In this document: positions 11,640 to 22,302 of the stretch, in pieces
How the letters are laid out: each line of letters opens with the position of its first letter
Numbering within the stretch: the stretch's first letter is position 1
Assembly: GCF_019393635.1 (NCBI RefSeq)
Contig: NC_057862.1
Span: forward strand, 483,108,669 to 483,172,668
Direction: 5' to 3'
DNA length: 64,000 nucleotides
From: Dromiciops gliroides
Taxonomy: Eukaryota > Chordata > Mammalia > Microbiotheria > Microbiotheriidae
The notes under the pieces: generated by a model
Told to the model about the DNA's origin: nothing
Database searches by the model: none
What the model saw: the letters and a program-made list of their open reading frames with translations, nothing else
Program-made: the position numbers and the translations under genes

Positions 11640-11870
11640 ACTTCTGATACTACCTGTGTGACCTTGGACAAGGCAATTAACCTCCCTTGGGTTTCAGTTT
11701 CTTCATCTGTAAAATGAGTCTGATCCTGGATTAGAGAGCCTCTGAAGTCTTCCAACTCTAGCTCTCTGACACAATGATCCTTTTTGGTTCTTTCTGATAC
11801 TGGACAAATCACTTCACTTTCAAAGCTTTGCTTTCCCATCTCTAACAAACATCTGTAAAATAAAAATAAG
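11640..11870 (+). mobile_element. MIR SINE
   Basis: Plus-strand MIR core 'ctacctgtgtgaccttggac', then 'cagtttcttcatctgtaaaat' and 'tctgaagtcttccaactctag'. It abuts the L1 5' truncation point. Confidence 0.65.
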
Positions 11871-11879
11871 TACTATTAA

Positions 11880-12925
11880 AGGGTCATATCCCCTCACATT
11901 GGAGAATATCATGATGAATTAATGGTCTGAATCAATGACAAAGGAAGAAAAGCACCATAATTTTGGGTTGCTATTAAGAGACTGAGCTGCTCAGTTCAGT
12001 TCATCATAACATTGTACAAATGAAGACCAAAGTCACAGGGCCAGTCCCTACCTAGCCACAGGTTATAGACAAGTCTGGCCATGTGAATCACAATGTGGGA
12101 CACTGGTAACAAGGAATACCAGGTAAGAGGCAGGATGTATAACTCATTGCTGTCAGAAACCATAGACCAGTGAACTTTTTGTTAATCCACAACAGAATTC
12201 TACAGTGGCTTATGGAACAGATGGTTTGCAAAGACTTAGAAAGGGAAGTGATAATCACTAGAAGCATTCAAGCTCAACATGAGTCAATTTTGTGATGTAA
12301 CTGCCAAAAAGAACAAGGTAATCTTAGACTGTTTTAATAGAAGTATAGCATCCAGAACAATGTAGGTAAGAGTCCCTGCACTGTCCAAATCATGCAAAAC
12401 ATATACATATTGCCTCTTATTATGCCCTGTACAAAGTATCTTAGTAGTTTGTGAAAAATACAGCTGGTCTCCATCTTGCTTACAACTTACTGATTCATTT
12501 TTCCTGTCCAATTAAGCATATGGGAATGCCAAAGGTCAATACCATGAATATCTCTTGACATCAAGGGATAGCTGTACAATTATTTCTATGACAACAGGGA
12601 TCCCTTTCACCACTTAAAACTTCCCCAGAGATTTTTCCTGTCTGAGAGCCCCATTTGAATTTAAGGGCCCTGGTTCCTAAAACGTCAAGAGATTGATTGC
12701 ATCTGCACTGCAGCCATAATTATAAAAATTCCAGGCAGGGGAAGACCAATTGTAAAAGTTTCCCAGTGAAGTAAATGTCACATAGGGAATGTTCCAGTTC
12801 ATAGCTGGTTGAATAGCAATACCTGCCCTCCTAATTTGGTTCCAGAGCAGCTTGAGAAATGTGAGTCTGAAGTGGATTTACAAAGGACATTTCTGGTTTG
12901 TAGGGCATCAAGAACACAGCACAGT
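11880..12925. other. Unassigned non-coding sequence
   Basis: About 1 kb with no gene or repeat that I can name. Minus-strand open frames at 12284-12511 and 12799-13158 have no recognisable domain; the second overlaps an old LINE. Confidence 0.3.
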
Positions 12926-13601
12926 ATGAAAATTAAATTTAATATATCAAATATCTGTTGAGTGTCTACTAAGAGTGATACATTGTGCTCGGTGCTACAG
13001 TGAAATCGAGAGTAAGAGATAGTCTCTGCCTCTAAGGAGTTTAGAATATAGTAGGGGAATAAAATGAGTATGTAAATGACTATAAAAATGTGAAGCATAA
13101 CAATGTCCATAAGAAAAATGAGTTGCCATGAAATAATAATGATAACACATATTTCCATTTCATTTTGAAGTCTGCAAAGTCACTTCTTAGAAGTATAGAA
13201 GACAAGATCGCATCTATTTGGAGGCCATCAGGAGAGATTTTATGGAGTCAATGGTATTTGATCTGGACTTGAAAACAGGTAGGATTTCAATAGCTGGAGA
13301 TGTCAGAGGAAAGTACTTCCCATGGAAAGAATGAGTAAAACTATCAGGAGGAAAATACGAGGCATGTTTGGGGAGCAGTAAGTAGTCCTATTTGGTTGGA
13401 TAATTTGGTTTTAGGTGGTTTTAGATGGGTGACAAAGTAGTGAAGGACAAAGCTGAAGTGGTTAGTCATGGATGTATTATGAAAAGCCTTGAATGTTATA
13501 GTAAGGAATCTAAGCCATGTCATATAGGCAAATTGAAGTCATTGAACGTTTCTGATGAGGGGAGTGGTCTGAGCTATGCTTTAGGAGTATTGTTCTCCCC
13601 G

Positions 13602-13752
13602 TTTATATGTGTGTGTGTGTGTGTGTACATATACACACATACACATACATACATATATATGTATATACATATATACCTATATTTATGTGTGTGTACATGC
13701 ACATACATAAATACATACACATACATATGTGTATTGTGTGTATATATATTAG
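13602..13752. repeat. Degenerate (TG)n/(TA)n microsatellite
   Basis: Alternating purine-pyrimidine tract of TG, CA and TA units about 150 bp long, lying inside an old LINE. It produces spurious open frames rich in Tyr, Ile, Cys and Val on both strands. Confidence 0.9.
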
Positions 13753-13921
13753 AGTAAAGGGAGAAAGAGGTAGAATTTGCAGAAACCAATAGGGACTTAT
13801 TACAATAACCCAATCAAGTGATAATTAGGTAAGGTAGTGAATTTGGGATTGAAGGATAATAGTCAGAAAAAAGGCAGGTATGAAGACAATGCATAAGCAT
13901 AATTAATAGTCCTTGGCACTT

Positions 13922-14241
13922 CTTGTTTGTTACTGTTGTTTGTCCTGAAGTCTCAAAGAAGACCATGACATAGGGGTGATATTATGACTTGTACTGAATT
14001 GGATTTAAGTGAGATAGGGCTGTGAAAAGTCACCAACCTCACTCTCTCTTCCAGAACCATCTGGCCCCAGTGGCAAGATATATATCAGGATGAGTGGAGA
14101 TGGGCCTGGATGCTTAAGGCAATTGGGGTTAAGTGACTTGCCCAGAGTCATACAACTAGTAAGTGTAGGAGGTGAGATTTAAATCAGGTCCTCCCATTTT
14201 CAGGGTCAGTGCAATATTCACTGTGCTACCTAGCTGCCCAC
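13922..14241 (-). mobile_element. Composite RTE-linked SINE, minus strand
   Basis: The reverse of the element at 4048: body 'gaagaccatgacatagggg', 'ctctcttccagaaccatctgg', 'gtggcaagatatatatcagg', then a tRNA head ending in 'gctacctagctgccc'. It splits the surrounding LINE and so is younger than it. Confidence 0.7.
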
Positions 14242-14394
14242 TTGGCAATTGACTGGTTATGAGAGGAAGAATGCCAGAGAGGAAGGGAGAAGCCAAAGTG
14301 ATTGAGGTTTTGAGCCTGGATGAACAAGGACCTGAAATTCTGGACTGCTCTATAGTAAATGTGGGTATCTTTCAGAGTGAGGTGACTCAGAATT

Positions 14395-14620
14395 TGACTA
14401 GGCACACATTTGTAGCTCAGTTGTTTCAGTTGTTAATCTCATTTGGGATTTTCTTTACAAAGATACTGGAGTAGTTTGCCATTTCCTTCTCCAGCTCATT
14501 TTATGTATAAGGAAACTGAGGCAAAAAGGGCTAAGTAATTTACCCAAGGTAAATGTCTAAGGTTAGATTTGAACTCAGGTCTTCCTGACTTTAGGCTTTG
14601 TTCTTTATACCCTTTGATAT
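14395..14620 (-). mobile_element. Mar1-like SINE, minus strand
   Basis: Characteristic order 'agatactggagtagtttgcc', 'atttccttctccagctcatt', 'aaggaaactgaggcaaaa', 'gatttgaactcaggtcttc'. The 5' head end is worn and no duplication was identified. Confidence 0.75.
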
Positions 14621-14624
14621 AACC

Positions 14625-15130
14625 TCCATCTTTTCTTAATTTGGACATAAGCTTGGAGTTGAACTAGACCAGTCTCAAGTATAAGATGTCATTTGCCAAA
14701 ATACCTGATGACTCTGACTTTGTCATATATTGACTACTTTCTTAGTTTCCCAAAAATTTCAAGAACTGAAAAATAGTCTTTTCACCAGCATTTCATGGAT
14801 ATTGTAGCAGTTATCATGAACAAACTCAGTTAGCCATTGCCTGCTGCATTATCATTTAAGTTCTTTGATGTGAAAACTCAAGACATAAATACACAATAGT
14901 GCTATTCCATACGATTCTTTAACTTCATATTAGAGGGTAGGCATCATAAACCAAGGCAGGCAAGACTGTCATAGATTTATGTGGGAGCATTAAGAATCAA
15001 ACACACACACACACACACACACACATTCGGTCACACCAACACATTGCCCTGCAGAGCAGAAATTAAATAATCATCATTAGTAAGGAATACTTGAGGTCAC
15101 AAGGGACTTTCTGTTTTCATTTTCAATTAA
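14625..15130. other. Unassigned sequence with a (CA)n microsatellite
   Basis: A pure (AC) run of about 26 bp lies at 15000-15025. The rest shows no gene and no recognised repeat. Confidence 0.5.
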
Positions 15131-15141
15131 GATATAGATTA

Positions 15142-15285
15142 GGGGCAGCTAGGTAGCATAGTAGATAAAGCACTGCCCTGGATTCAGGAGGACCTGAGTT
15201 CAAATCTGGCCTTAGACACTTGACACGTACTGGCTGTGTGACCCTGGGCAAGTAACTTAATGCTCATTGCCCCACAAAAAAACGG
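15142..15285 (+). mobile_element. WSINE1-type SINE
   Basis: Plus-strand copy beginning 'ggggcagctaggtagcatag' and ending in an A-rich tail with one C. It is flanked by the 9-bp duplication tatagatta at 15133-15141 and 15286-15294. Confidence 0.9.
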
Positions 15286-15304
15286 TATAGATTAGATGAA
15301 CATA

Positions 15305-15575
15305 AGGAGAGGCAACACGGCATAGGGGACAATATGTTGGACTTGAAGTTAAGAATACTTGGGTTTAAATACCACCTCAGATACATGCTAGTTGTAAGAC
15401 CAAGGACAAGTCATTCAACCACTTTAAACCTCAGTTTCTTCATCTATAAAATGAGGAAATAAAACCTGCAATAGCTGTAATATAGGGTTGTTGCAAAGAT
15501 CAATAGATATTTCATATAAAGTGTTTTACAAACCTGAGGCATTATATAAATTTCAGGTAATATTGTTATTGTTGT
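15305..15575 (+). mobile_element. THER1/MIR SINE
   Basis: Nearly complete: 'aatatgttggacttgaagttaa', 'tacatgctagttgtaagacc', 'cagtttcttcatctataaaatg', then the LINE-like tail 'gggttgttgcaaagatcaat' and 'gtgttttacaaacctgagg'. Confidence 0.75.
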
Positions 15576-15579
15576 TGTT

Positions 15580-16290
15580 TTATGCTCTCTTCAGATTTGA
15601 CCATGGGTTGTCAATACTTCAAACCTAAAGCATTGTCACCTCTTTCCATACATGATAACTTTTACAGTTTGCTTTATAGCTCTATTATACTAAAAGTCCA
15701 GTGTAGGAATTTCATTTTTATTGACTATGCATTACTTGTTTTGTTTTGTTTTACTTTTTTAGAAAAGGGGGGTTCTTTTTCTTCCTGAGGGAAGAAGGAG
15801 GGCAAGAGATAAAATTAATACTTGGTAGCTTTTCTAATAACATTTAATTTTCTAAAAAGCATAGGATTTGAAGTCAGAGAGTTTCTACTTGAATCCACTC
15901 TGGTGAGACCATGCAAGCCAGTTTAACTGGCTGAGGCTCAGTTTTCTCATCTGTAAAATGAGAGGATTGGAATACATGATGTGGAAGAAATCAGAAGAAA
16001 AGAGCTCACAAGGAATGGTCTTGTAGGGGGAAAAGAGTCGAGCAATGTATTAGAACAGTTTTCCATTCTATTAAGGAATAGAATTCTATTTAAACTGGAT
16101 ACATGTCAAAGATTTGTCAAAAATAAGGACAACCAGTTCAGTGGCAGTGTTACTTAAACCATAACCTCCACACCTCCCTCTCCTACACATCACCCTAAGC
16201 CACCACATAGCAATTCCACTTGCTAAGCAAAGTTCTCTGTGAGGGCCAAAATTTTATATATGGAGCATTAATCTCCCTTTTGAACTTTCC
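15580..16290. other. Unassigned sequence with one MIR fragment
   Basis: About 15868-15985 is a plus-strand MIR ('ggatttgaagtcagagagtt', 'cagttttctcatctgtaaaat'). Otherwise there is no gene or named repeat. Confidence 0.4.
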
Positions 16291-16292
16291 CT

Positions 16293-16343
<51 letters not shown>

Positions 16344-16423
16344 ATATTACTCCCTTTTATGTATATATATATTGTATATATATATATTGTGTGTGTATAT
16401 ATATATATATATATAGTATATAT
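16291..16423. repeat. (TA)n-rich microsatellite
   Basis: About 130 bp of TA units with occasional TG and short interruptions. It adjoins the LTR that follows and may have replaced that LTR's outer end. Confidence 0.9.
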
Positions 16424-16427
16424 TCCT

Positions 16428-16946
16428 CCCAGGCCAATAAGAAAAGGAGCCTCTGAGCTATAGTTCATAAAGGATCAGGTTTTATTGCTTGGGAATTAAT
16501 TAGACCACAAATGTGAAACCAATTAGGGAAATAAAGAAGTAGAAATACAGATGGACAGTCTTAACTCTAAGCTTAACCTATGCCTATGCAATCCCAGAGA
16601 ATTCCCAATTAAGCTAGTTCAAAGGAATTTAGGGTTTTCCTTCATAAAACTCACCAATTCCAAACTGCCCGGCCGGCCGAGAAGCAGCACGCCCAAGACC
16701 GAGCACGAAACACCCCACCTCCAAGGTGAGTGCCACCAGACTACATGCCAGGCTGAAAAGACCACTAACTTTTTGAACACGCCCCTCCTACTAGAAGTTC
16801 CCTCCCTTCTGGTCATGTTTTTCTCCCCAAAAAGGAGAGGTCCTTCTTAGTAGCATATGTAATCCAAGGTGGGCCAGGTGTGGCCCCTCCCAAAGGATTC
16901 AGCTAAAACTTTTGATATTAATCTTTACCACAAATAATTTTTAACA
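16428..16946 (-). mobile_element. Solo retroviral LTR (endogenous retrovirus), minus strand
   Basis: On the minus strand it begins TGTTAAAAATTATTTG at 16946 and carries a GC-rich middle. An AATAAA signal lies near 16480, followed by a short 3' segment that runs into a TA-rich microsatellite. No internal viral genes adjoin it. The right boundary is reasonable; the left is uncertain. Family within the retroviruses was not determined. It keeps several CpG sites, which suggests a moderate rather than great age. Confidence 0.5.
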
Positions 16947-16949
16947 CAT

Positions 16950-17190
16950 CTCCAATCAGTTGACTGAGCTTTATCAAATAAAGGACAAATACCATCTGAG
17001 ATACTTATTTTCTTAACTCTAACTTCATGGTAGTGGTGGTTTAGACCTGAGGATGAGCAAAATTTCACAAAATTGTATTTTTTCTTCATCATTGCTCCCT
17101 CTCCCTACTCTCAACAAAAAGTGCTGTCAGGCCTCTACTACCCTTCCCATCCTGACTTTCCAAGTTACTCTATTTTTTAAATAATAATAA
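16950..17190. other. Short spacer between two LTRs
   Basis: No gene or repeat was recognised between the two LTRs, which have opposite orientation. Confidence 0.4.
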
Positions 17191-17194
17191 AAGG

Positions 17195-17397
17195 TGTGAG
17201 AATTGGAATGACACTCCCTGATGGGAAAGACATTACAGGGAAGCTCTGCCATGAGGAGAAAGCATATGATTTAGAAACCATGTGACTTTAGAGTCTGGAA
17301 GTTACCCAGTGTCTGGAAGTTGCCTGGCATCCAGAAGTTACATCTATAGAACCACCTGTGGGACCTGTCAATCAGAGTTACCAGCCAATTAGCTTGG

Positions 17398-17469
<72 letters not shown>

Positions 17470-17737
17470 ATTCGTTTCCAGTTTCCCAGGAGGCTTCTGG
17501 GAGGAGCCGAGGAGCATGCGGACATTTTGGGGGATTGGAGATTTTGGTTTGGCAGCAGGGAAGGCAGATTAGGGAGAGCAGGCAGATCTAATTCTTTATC
17601 CATGTGTTTCTCTTTACTAACCCCTAATATACTTTAATAAATACTTAATGCCCAAAGATTGGTGCTATACATTTTCTAATTTAAGATGTCCACTCATTAG
17701 ATTTTAGACATCATAGCTAGAATTTTAGCCCCTTACA
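17195..17737 (+). mobile_element. Solo retroviral LTR, plus strand (family shared with 22303)
   Basis: It starts TGTGAGAATTGG and ends CCCCTTACA, within a 4-bp direct repeat aagg at 17191-17194 and 17738-17741, as expected for a gammaretrovirus-like (ERV1) insertion. It has a CCAAT-type motif before 17400 and an AATAAA near 17637. Its right half resembles that of the LTR at 22303-22865 ('ttactaacccctaatata', 'cattagatttta'). No viral genes adjoin it. Confidence 0.75.
17401..17467. repeat. (TG)n microsatellite inside the LTR
   Basis: A pure TG run of about 67 bp that splits the LTR just after its CCAAT-like motif. It gives a false poly-(Val-Cys) frame on the plus strand and poly-(Thr-His) on the minus strand. 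Confidence 0.97.
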
Positions 17738-17741
17738 AAGG

Positions 17742-18580
17742 GTTTATAGTTTTCCTATTATAGATATCTCAATCTCTACTTTCCCAAATGAGTTTCAGGT
17801 CCACAGAGCAGGGCTATATCTCCCCTTCAGGGTCAGAGGGGTAACCTCAAAGAGGGAAGAATGATTATATAATGCCTTCAGTTTAAACCCCTACTCATAT
17901 ACTCCCTCCAAAGATTACCAATCATTTTACTCAGCCAGCCTTATATAACTTTTAGAAAGGAATATTTATTGAGGGGGCACAGTAAAAACACTTTATATAA
18001 AGCATTTCTCCCAAAGTCTGTGTTAACCCTCTAACTCAAGTACACACAGACTCCCTGGGGAAGTGGGCTCAAACTTAGAAAGCACGCATGGCAAAGAGAT
18101 GACTCTCAGTTTTTTGTTACTGGATGTCCATTTCTTCAATTATCACAAGTATTCAAGGAATTCCCCTTAGTAGGCATGGTGTAATTTCCTTGTTGGGCTC
18201 CTTTGAGGAGCTATGAATATAGATCCATCTATCCTTGGCTAATTGGGGATACTAATAGGACACTGATGGGAAGATGGAAAATTCAGCATCCCCCAGATCA
18301 TTCTAAGCTTTTAAGGTCTTCTTCCAACCAAAGGGAGGCAATGGAGGGTGGAGAGGAACCTAACTCAAGGCTAAAACTAAGGCTTTTCCTCCCCTGACCC
18401 ACTTAGAGAGTTTCTCATCAGGAGTTTTATTAGGATCTCACTCTACCTCCAACCTTTTCAATTACTCCAGTTTTCAATTCACTTGATGATTTATAGGTGA
18501 ACAATTTTATATATTCTTCTATGTGTCTTCACTCCAATTTCATATTTTTCACACAGTCTAAAACCTCTGCTCAATTGCTT
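17742..18580. other. Unassigned non-coding sequence
   Basis: No gene seen. The segment 17800-18420 has features of old LTR or LTR-internal sequence (moderate GC, short direct repeats), but I could not support a boundary or family. Confidence 0.3.
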
Positions 18581-18597
18581 CATTAAGATTTATTTTC

Positions 18598-18744
18598 GGG
18601 GCAGCTAGATGGTGCAGTGAATAGAGCACCTGCCCTGGAGTCAGGAGTACCTGAGTTCAAATCCGGCCTCAGACACTTAACACTTACTAGCTGTGTGACC
18701 CTAGGCAAGTCACTTAACCCCAATTGCCTCACTAAAAAAAAAAA
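18598..18744 (+). mobile_element. WSINE1-type SINE
   Basis: Complete plus-strand copy starting 'ggggcagctagatggtgcag'. It is flanked by the perfect 13-bp duplication aagatttattttc at 18585-18597 and 18745-18757. Its tail ends 'cactaaaaaaa', a variant 3' end shared with the copy at 20446. Confidence 0.95.
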
Positions 18745-18914
18745 AAGATTTATTTTCACCTTACTTAAATATCTAGACATTTTATCACTAACTTTAAGTG
18801 GGGTTGGAGTGATTTGATTGAGTAAATTAATCAACTCTACCTTTACATTGTCTTGGTTTGATATAATCTGTATACTTTCTCAGTATCCATATATTAAGAG
18901 CAATTTCCTGCCAC

Positions 18915-19440
18915 TATTCACCATGGTGAGGTACTGCAGAAAGAAGACTGAACTTGGAGTCACAGGACCTGTATTATTTATTTATTTGTTTGCTTGTTTG
19001 TTTGTTTGTTTATTTATTTATTTACTCATTCATTCATTTATGCATTTGTTCATTTACTTATTTATCTATTCATTTATTTATTTTTTATTTATCTATCTAT
19101 TTATCTGTTTATCTATTTGTTTGTTTGTTTGTTTGTTTGTTTGTTTACAGGGCAATGTAAGTTAAGTGACTTGCCCAGGGTCACACAGCTAGTGTCAAGT
19201 GTCTGAGGCCAGATTTGAACTCAGGTCCTCTTGAATCCAGGGCCAGTGCTTTATCCACTGTGCCACCTAGCTGCCGCCCAGTCTGTATTTAAATACCACC
19301 TCTGTCATTCTCTGTATGACCTTGACTAGTTACTTAATCCCCCTAGACTTCAGTCTTCCAGTCTGTAAAATAGGGAGTTGAAGTGGATAGTTTCTAAGGT
19401 CCCTCCCAGTTCAAGGTCAATAATCCTATCATTCCCTCAT
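18915..19440 (+). mobile_element. MIR/THER1 SINE split by a WSINE1
   Basis: The left part (to about 18970) ends '...cttggagtcacaggacctg'. The right part (from about 19281) resumes 'aaataccacctctgtcattc', then 'ttaatccccctagacttcag' and 'tctaaggtccctcccagttc'. A minus-strand WSINE1 with an expanded tail sits between them. Confidence 0.7.
18972..19276 (-). mobile_element. WSINE1, minus strand, with a hugely expanded tail
   Basis: The SINE body occupies about 19147-19276 ('gtgacttgcccagggtcacac' to 'cacctagctgcc'). Its poly-A tail, read as poly-T on the plus strand, has become about 170 bp of TTTA, TTTG and TTCA tetramers (18975-19146). This explains the overlapping Phe/Leu/Ile-rich open frames here. 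A short repeat (ctgtatt) can be seen on both sides. Confidence 0.85.
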
Positions 19441-19449
19441 TCTGATAGC

Positions 19450-19650
19450 TAAGTACTGTCTATGTGTAGATCCCTGAGGTACCACCAGAAGGCTCAAAAT
19501 AAGAAAAAGGAAAGGATAAGCAAGATAACAAAATGAAAGGATAGTATAGGCTTAAAAGGGATTTCAAAAGATCAAAAGTATAGAATAGGAGAAAATGAAG
19601 AGTACTTAAGTAGTCAGTAAAGAGAATGGCTTAGATTGCTTACTTGTAGG
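19450..19650. other. Unassigned A-rich sequence
   Basis: No gene or named repeat was recognised. Confidence 0.3.
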
Positions 19651-19654
19651 CATG

Positions 19655-20135
19655 GTTGCTATTGTCTTTGTTCATCCTTCATTTTTTTTAAAGAGGACCA
19701 ATAATTTCAGAGGATGATGTCTTGACTTGCATGTGAATTGCACTGAAGTGAGGCAGAGTTGCACAAAATCATGCGCCTCACTCTCTCTTCCAGAGTCATC
19801 AAAGTCTAGTGGCAAGACAAAAGTCGTCAACTGGTGATGGCCCAGGATGCACTGGGTGACATTGGCATATTCAATGTCTGACCAAGCTCTAAATGCTCCA
19901 TAGTGCCTGCTTCAACTACCTTCATTGCCATTGGAACAAATTGTTCTCATCCACCCATTCAAAGGAATGTCTTCAATGATTGGAGGAAACAAACCCCTAA
20001 CTCACTTGTGGATCACCTTCAATTTGGTCTAGCCCATCTACCAAAATGTTTTTTATTGGAGTATGGCCACTGTACATGCTACAGCTCCTTAGAGTCACAG
20101 CCGAGATTTGGGTGCCAGGTGAATACCAAAAGTGG
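19655..20135 (-). mobile_element. RTE-linked SINE/LINE 3' element, minus strand
   Basis: The body 'gaggatgatgtcttgacttgc', 'gaagtgaggcagagttgcac', 'ctctcttccagagtcatcaa' extends into 'ggcccaggatgcactgggtg' and 'gctctaaatgctccatag', longer than the composite SINEs elsewhere in the window. No tRNA head is visible, so this may be the parent RTE 3' end rather than a SINE. Confidence 0.55.
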
Positions 20136-20445
20136 ATGAGCAGCCCTAAAAAGTACTCAGAATGCTTTAATACAAGCGGTGCTAGTCCTTCCTTAATACC
20201 CTATACATCTCATATGTAGGCATGGACAAGGGACAGAGACCCAAAGAGATAGTAGAAAGTAGAGTTTAAGGGAAGAGAAAAGAGGAATCAATGTCTCATA
20301 TTTAAGGTTCCTATATTTGGATTCCAAGCACATCCAGTCTTATATATGGCCACTTATATGGTGTGACTTTGATAGATACCAAGCCCATAATTCCAAATGC
20401 AGTTATCTTTCAGCTCACACCCTCAACAATTTAAGATGTCTGTGA

Positions 20446-20602
20446 GGGGCAGCTAGGTGGCGCAGTGGATAGAGCACCGGTTCTGGATTCAGGAGTACCT
20501 GAGTTCAAATCCAACCTCAGACACTTAACACTTACTAGCTGTGTGACCCTGGGCAAGTCACTTAACCCCAATTGCCTCACTAAAAAAAAAAAAAAAAAAA
20601 AA
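20446..20602 (+). mobile_element. WSINE1-type SINE, apparently the youngest in the window
   Basis: Complete copy from 'ggggcagctaggtggcgcag' to an uninterrupted poly-A of about 20. It is flanked by the perfect 15-bp duplication ttaagatgtctgtga at 20431-20445 and 20603-20617. It still has the CpG in 'ggtggcgcagtgg', which has decayed to TG in most other copies here. Confidence 0.97.
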
Positions 20603-20619
20603 TTAAGATGTCTGTGAAA

Positions 20620-22080
20620 GCTTCCTCCTCCTTCTCCTCTTCCATTTCAGTAGAGTGGATGTAGAGCCATTTTTGGAGAACAATACCCTAATTAATTAAT
20701 ACATTTAATTCCCTTCACATACTAAAGCAGAGACTTCTCAGTGGGCTGAGTAGCACTGGCTGGTGAAAACACCTGACCTAATTTTACCCAGACTTCCTCA
20801 AAGCCCTGTAACCTAATCTCCTTTGAGGAAGAAGTTGATCAATAAGCTTAAAGTGAGCCAGTTAACTCTGAGCTCTCCTCTTACATTCTTCACCCCACGA
20901 AGGCACTGCCAAAGGCTTGAGCAAGCTGTCATTTTTCAGAACTTGTATGCATAGGGAGATTAGAAAAGGGGGGATTCTAGTTGAATTGCCCAGAGAAAAG
21001 CTTAATTTCCTTCTCAGCTCATTAGAAATTCAAAGTTGAAAACCTATGAGTGTTTGGGAAACTGAATTGTCCAAAACATTTTTAAAGGACCTTTTAAAGT
21101 AAGCCTGTCTGAAAATACCATATGCATAATGGATCAAAAGTGCAACCTTGTTAAACTCCTGTGACTCTCCTTTTCCCTACATTAGCTTCCTTAACATGTT
21201 TTTAGAGTTAATGACAGTTTCTACTAAAACTACATCCAGTCCTCATGGGGAAGTTTTTTACTGAGGATTCAGAACTTTAATTAGAAGATTATGCAACCAC
21301 CTTTTCATAAGAAACAATTTGTTTGGAGAGCAAAGGCCAATATCTTAGGGTTAAATAGTTTCATTTTCAGGTATTTTTTGCCAAGAGAACATAGAACTTC
21401 CTGAGAACCAAAGTACATGCATTTTCTACCTCACTCTGCCTTTTTTATGGATTTAATTTTGATGAGAATCTCAATATTTCTTTTACCATATTCCCTAGAG
21501 GCCAAAGAGCATCCTCCCTAGACCAGATCCCAATTCAGTTTATTATCCAGAATAATAATAGCTTTTAAACTTAAAAAAGAAGGAAAAAAACTTAAAATTC
21601 AATAAAATTCACAAGAGTAAAATAACATTACAGTTAAGTGAGAAAACTCTGTGTGTTTGTGTATGTGTGTGCGTGTGTGTGTCTGTATCTGTGTTGCTGT
21701 ATATGTGGGTTTTTGTAGAATCTACTTTGTGGGCCAAAGTTATGTCCTTTACACTTATATCAATACATTGTATAGTATGAGGTGTTTTTTTGTTTTTTTT
21801 TTTTTTTCTAGTAGAGGTAATGTCCTTAACTGAATCATCCTCACTCTCGCCTACTTCTACTGAGTAAAAATACCACAATTTGAAAGATGTCTAACTAATT
21901 AAAAGTCAAACCAAAATGGAAACGATTTTGTTTTGTTTTTTCCTCCATGGGCAGAAACCATAACTTAAGGTCCTTGTTTTACTTAGATAGTATAGCCAGT
22001 CAGTGTTATTAGAGGTGATATTTGAACCCATGTCACTCTGCCACACTACTAAGGTCAAGCTTAATTCCCATGTGAGATGG
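20620..22080. other. Repeat-poor unique stretch
   Basis: About 1.4 kb with almost no recognisable repeats and no convincing coding frame. A TG-rich microsatellite lies at 21648-21690 and a poly-T at 21785-21808. It could harbour conserved non-coding sequence; alignment to other mammals would be needed to say so. Confidence 0.4.
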
Positions 22081-22084
22081 GAAC

Positions 22085-22295
22085 ATGCATTAATTAAACA
22101 CTTACTGTGTTCCAGGCACTGAGCTAAATGCCTTACAAATATTATCTTATTTGTGTCATTTCAGTGTAATCCAACAAGATTTTATTAAGCATCTATATGC
22201 CAGGAATTATACCATGTACTATGGCTTTCAAAGGACTTTGATTTCCTCGGCCTCAGGTTCTAAACATGTAAAATGGTATAATGTAAGGAACATAC
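22085..22295 (+). mobile_element. MIR-like fragments
   Basis: 'aaacacttactgtgttccag' and 'tgagctaaatgccttacaa' are MIR/L2-like, and 'ctcggcctcaggttctaaac' then 'atgtaaaatggtataatg' is a MIR core fragment that stops at the LTR start. Confidence 0.5.
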
Positions 22296-22302
22296 TATGT
22301 AT

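Larger units (their letters stand above)
12930..14370 (+). mobile_element. Ancient L2/L3-group LINE, split by a SINE
   Basis: Segments 12930-13915 and 14243-14370 read in order as one old LINE: 'caaatatctgttgagtgtcta', 'tctgcctctaaggagtttag', 'ggaaagtacttcccatgg', 'gaaaagccttgaatgttata', 'gatgaggggagtggtctgag' and 'aaccaatagggacttattac', resuming after the SINE with 'gattgaggttttgagcctgg'. A second copy of the same middle section lies at 56990-57900. No coding frame remains. The exact subfamily name is uncertain. Confidence 0.6.

Noticed and set aside
12799-13158. 119-codon minus-strand hydrophobic frame
   Set aside because: It overlaps an old LINE on its antisense strand, has no known domain and has no gene structure around it.
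17271-17637. Open frames of repeated Val-Cys and Thr-His
   Set aside because: They are translations of the (TG)n microsatellite inside an LTR, not proteins.
17742-18580. Possible internal region of an endogenous retrovirus after the LTR at 17195
   Set aside because: The LTR is closed by its own 4-bp duplication, and no gag, pol or env similarity can be seen, so a solo LTR fits better.
18818-19206. Overlapping Phe/Leu/Ile-rich frames resembling membrane proteins
   Set aside because: They come from the TTTA/TTTG tetramer tail of a SINE and occur in all three plus-strand frames.
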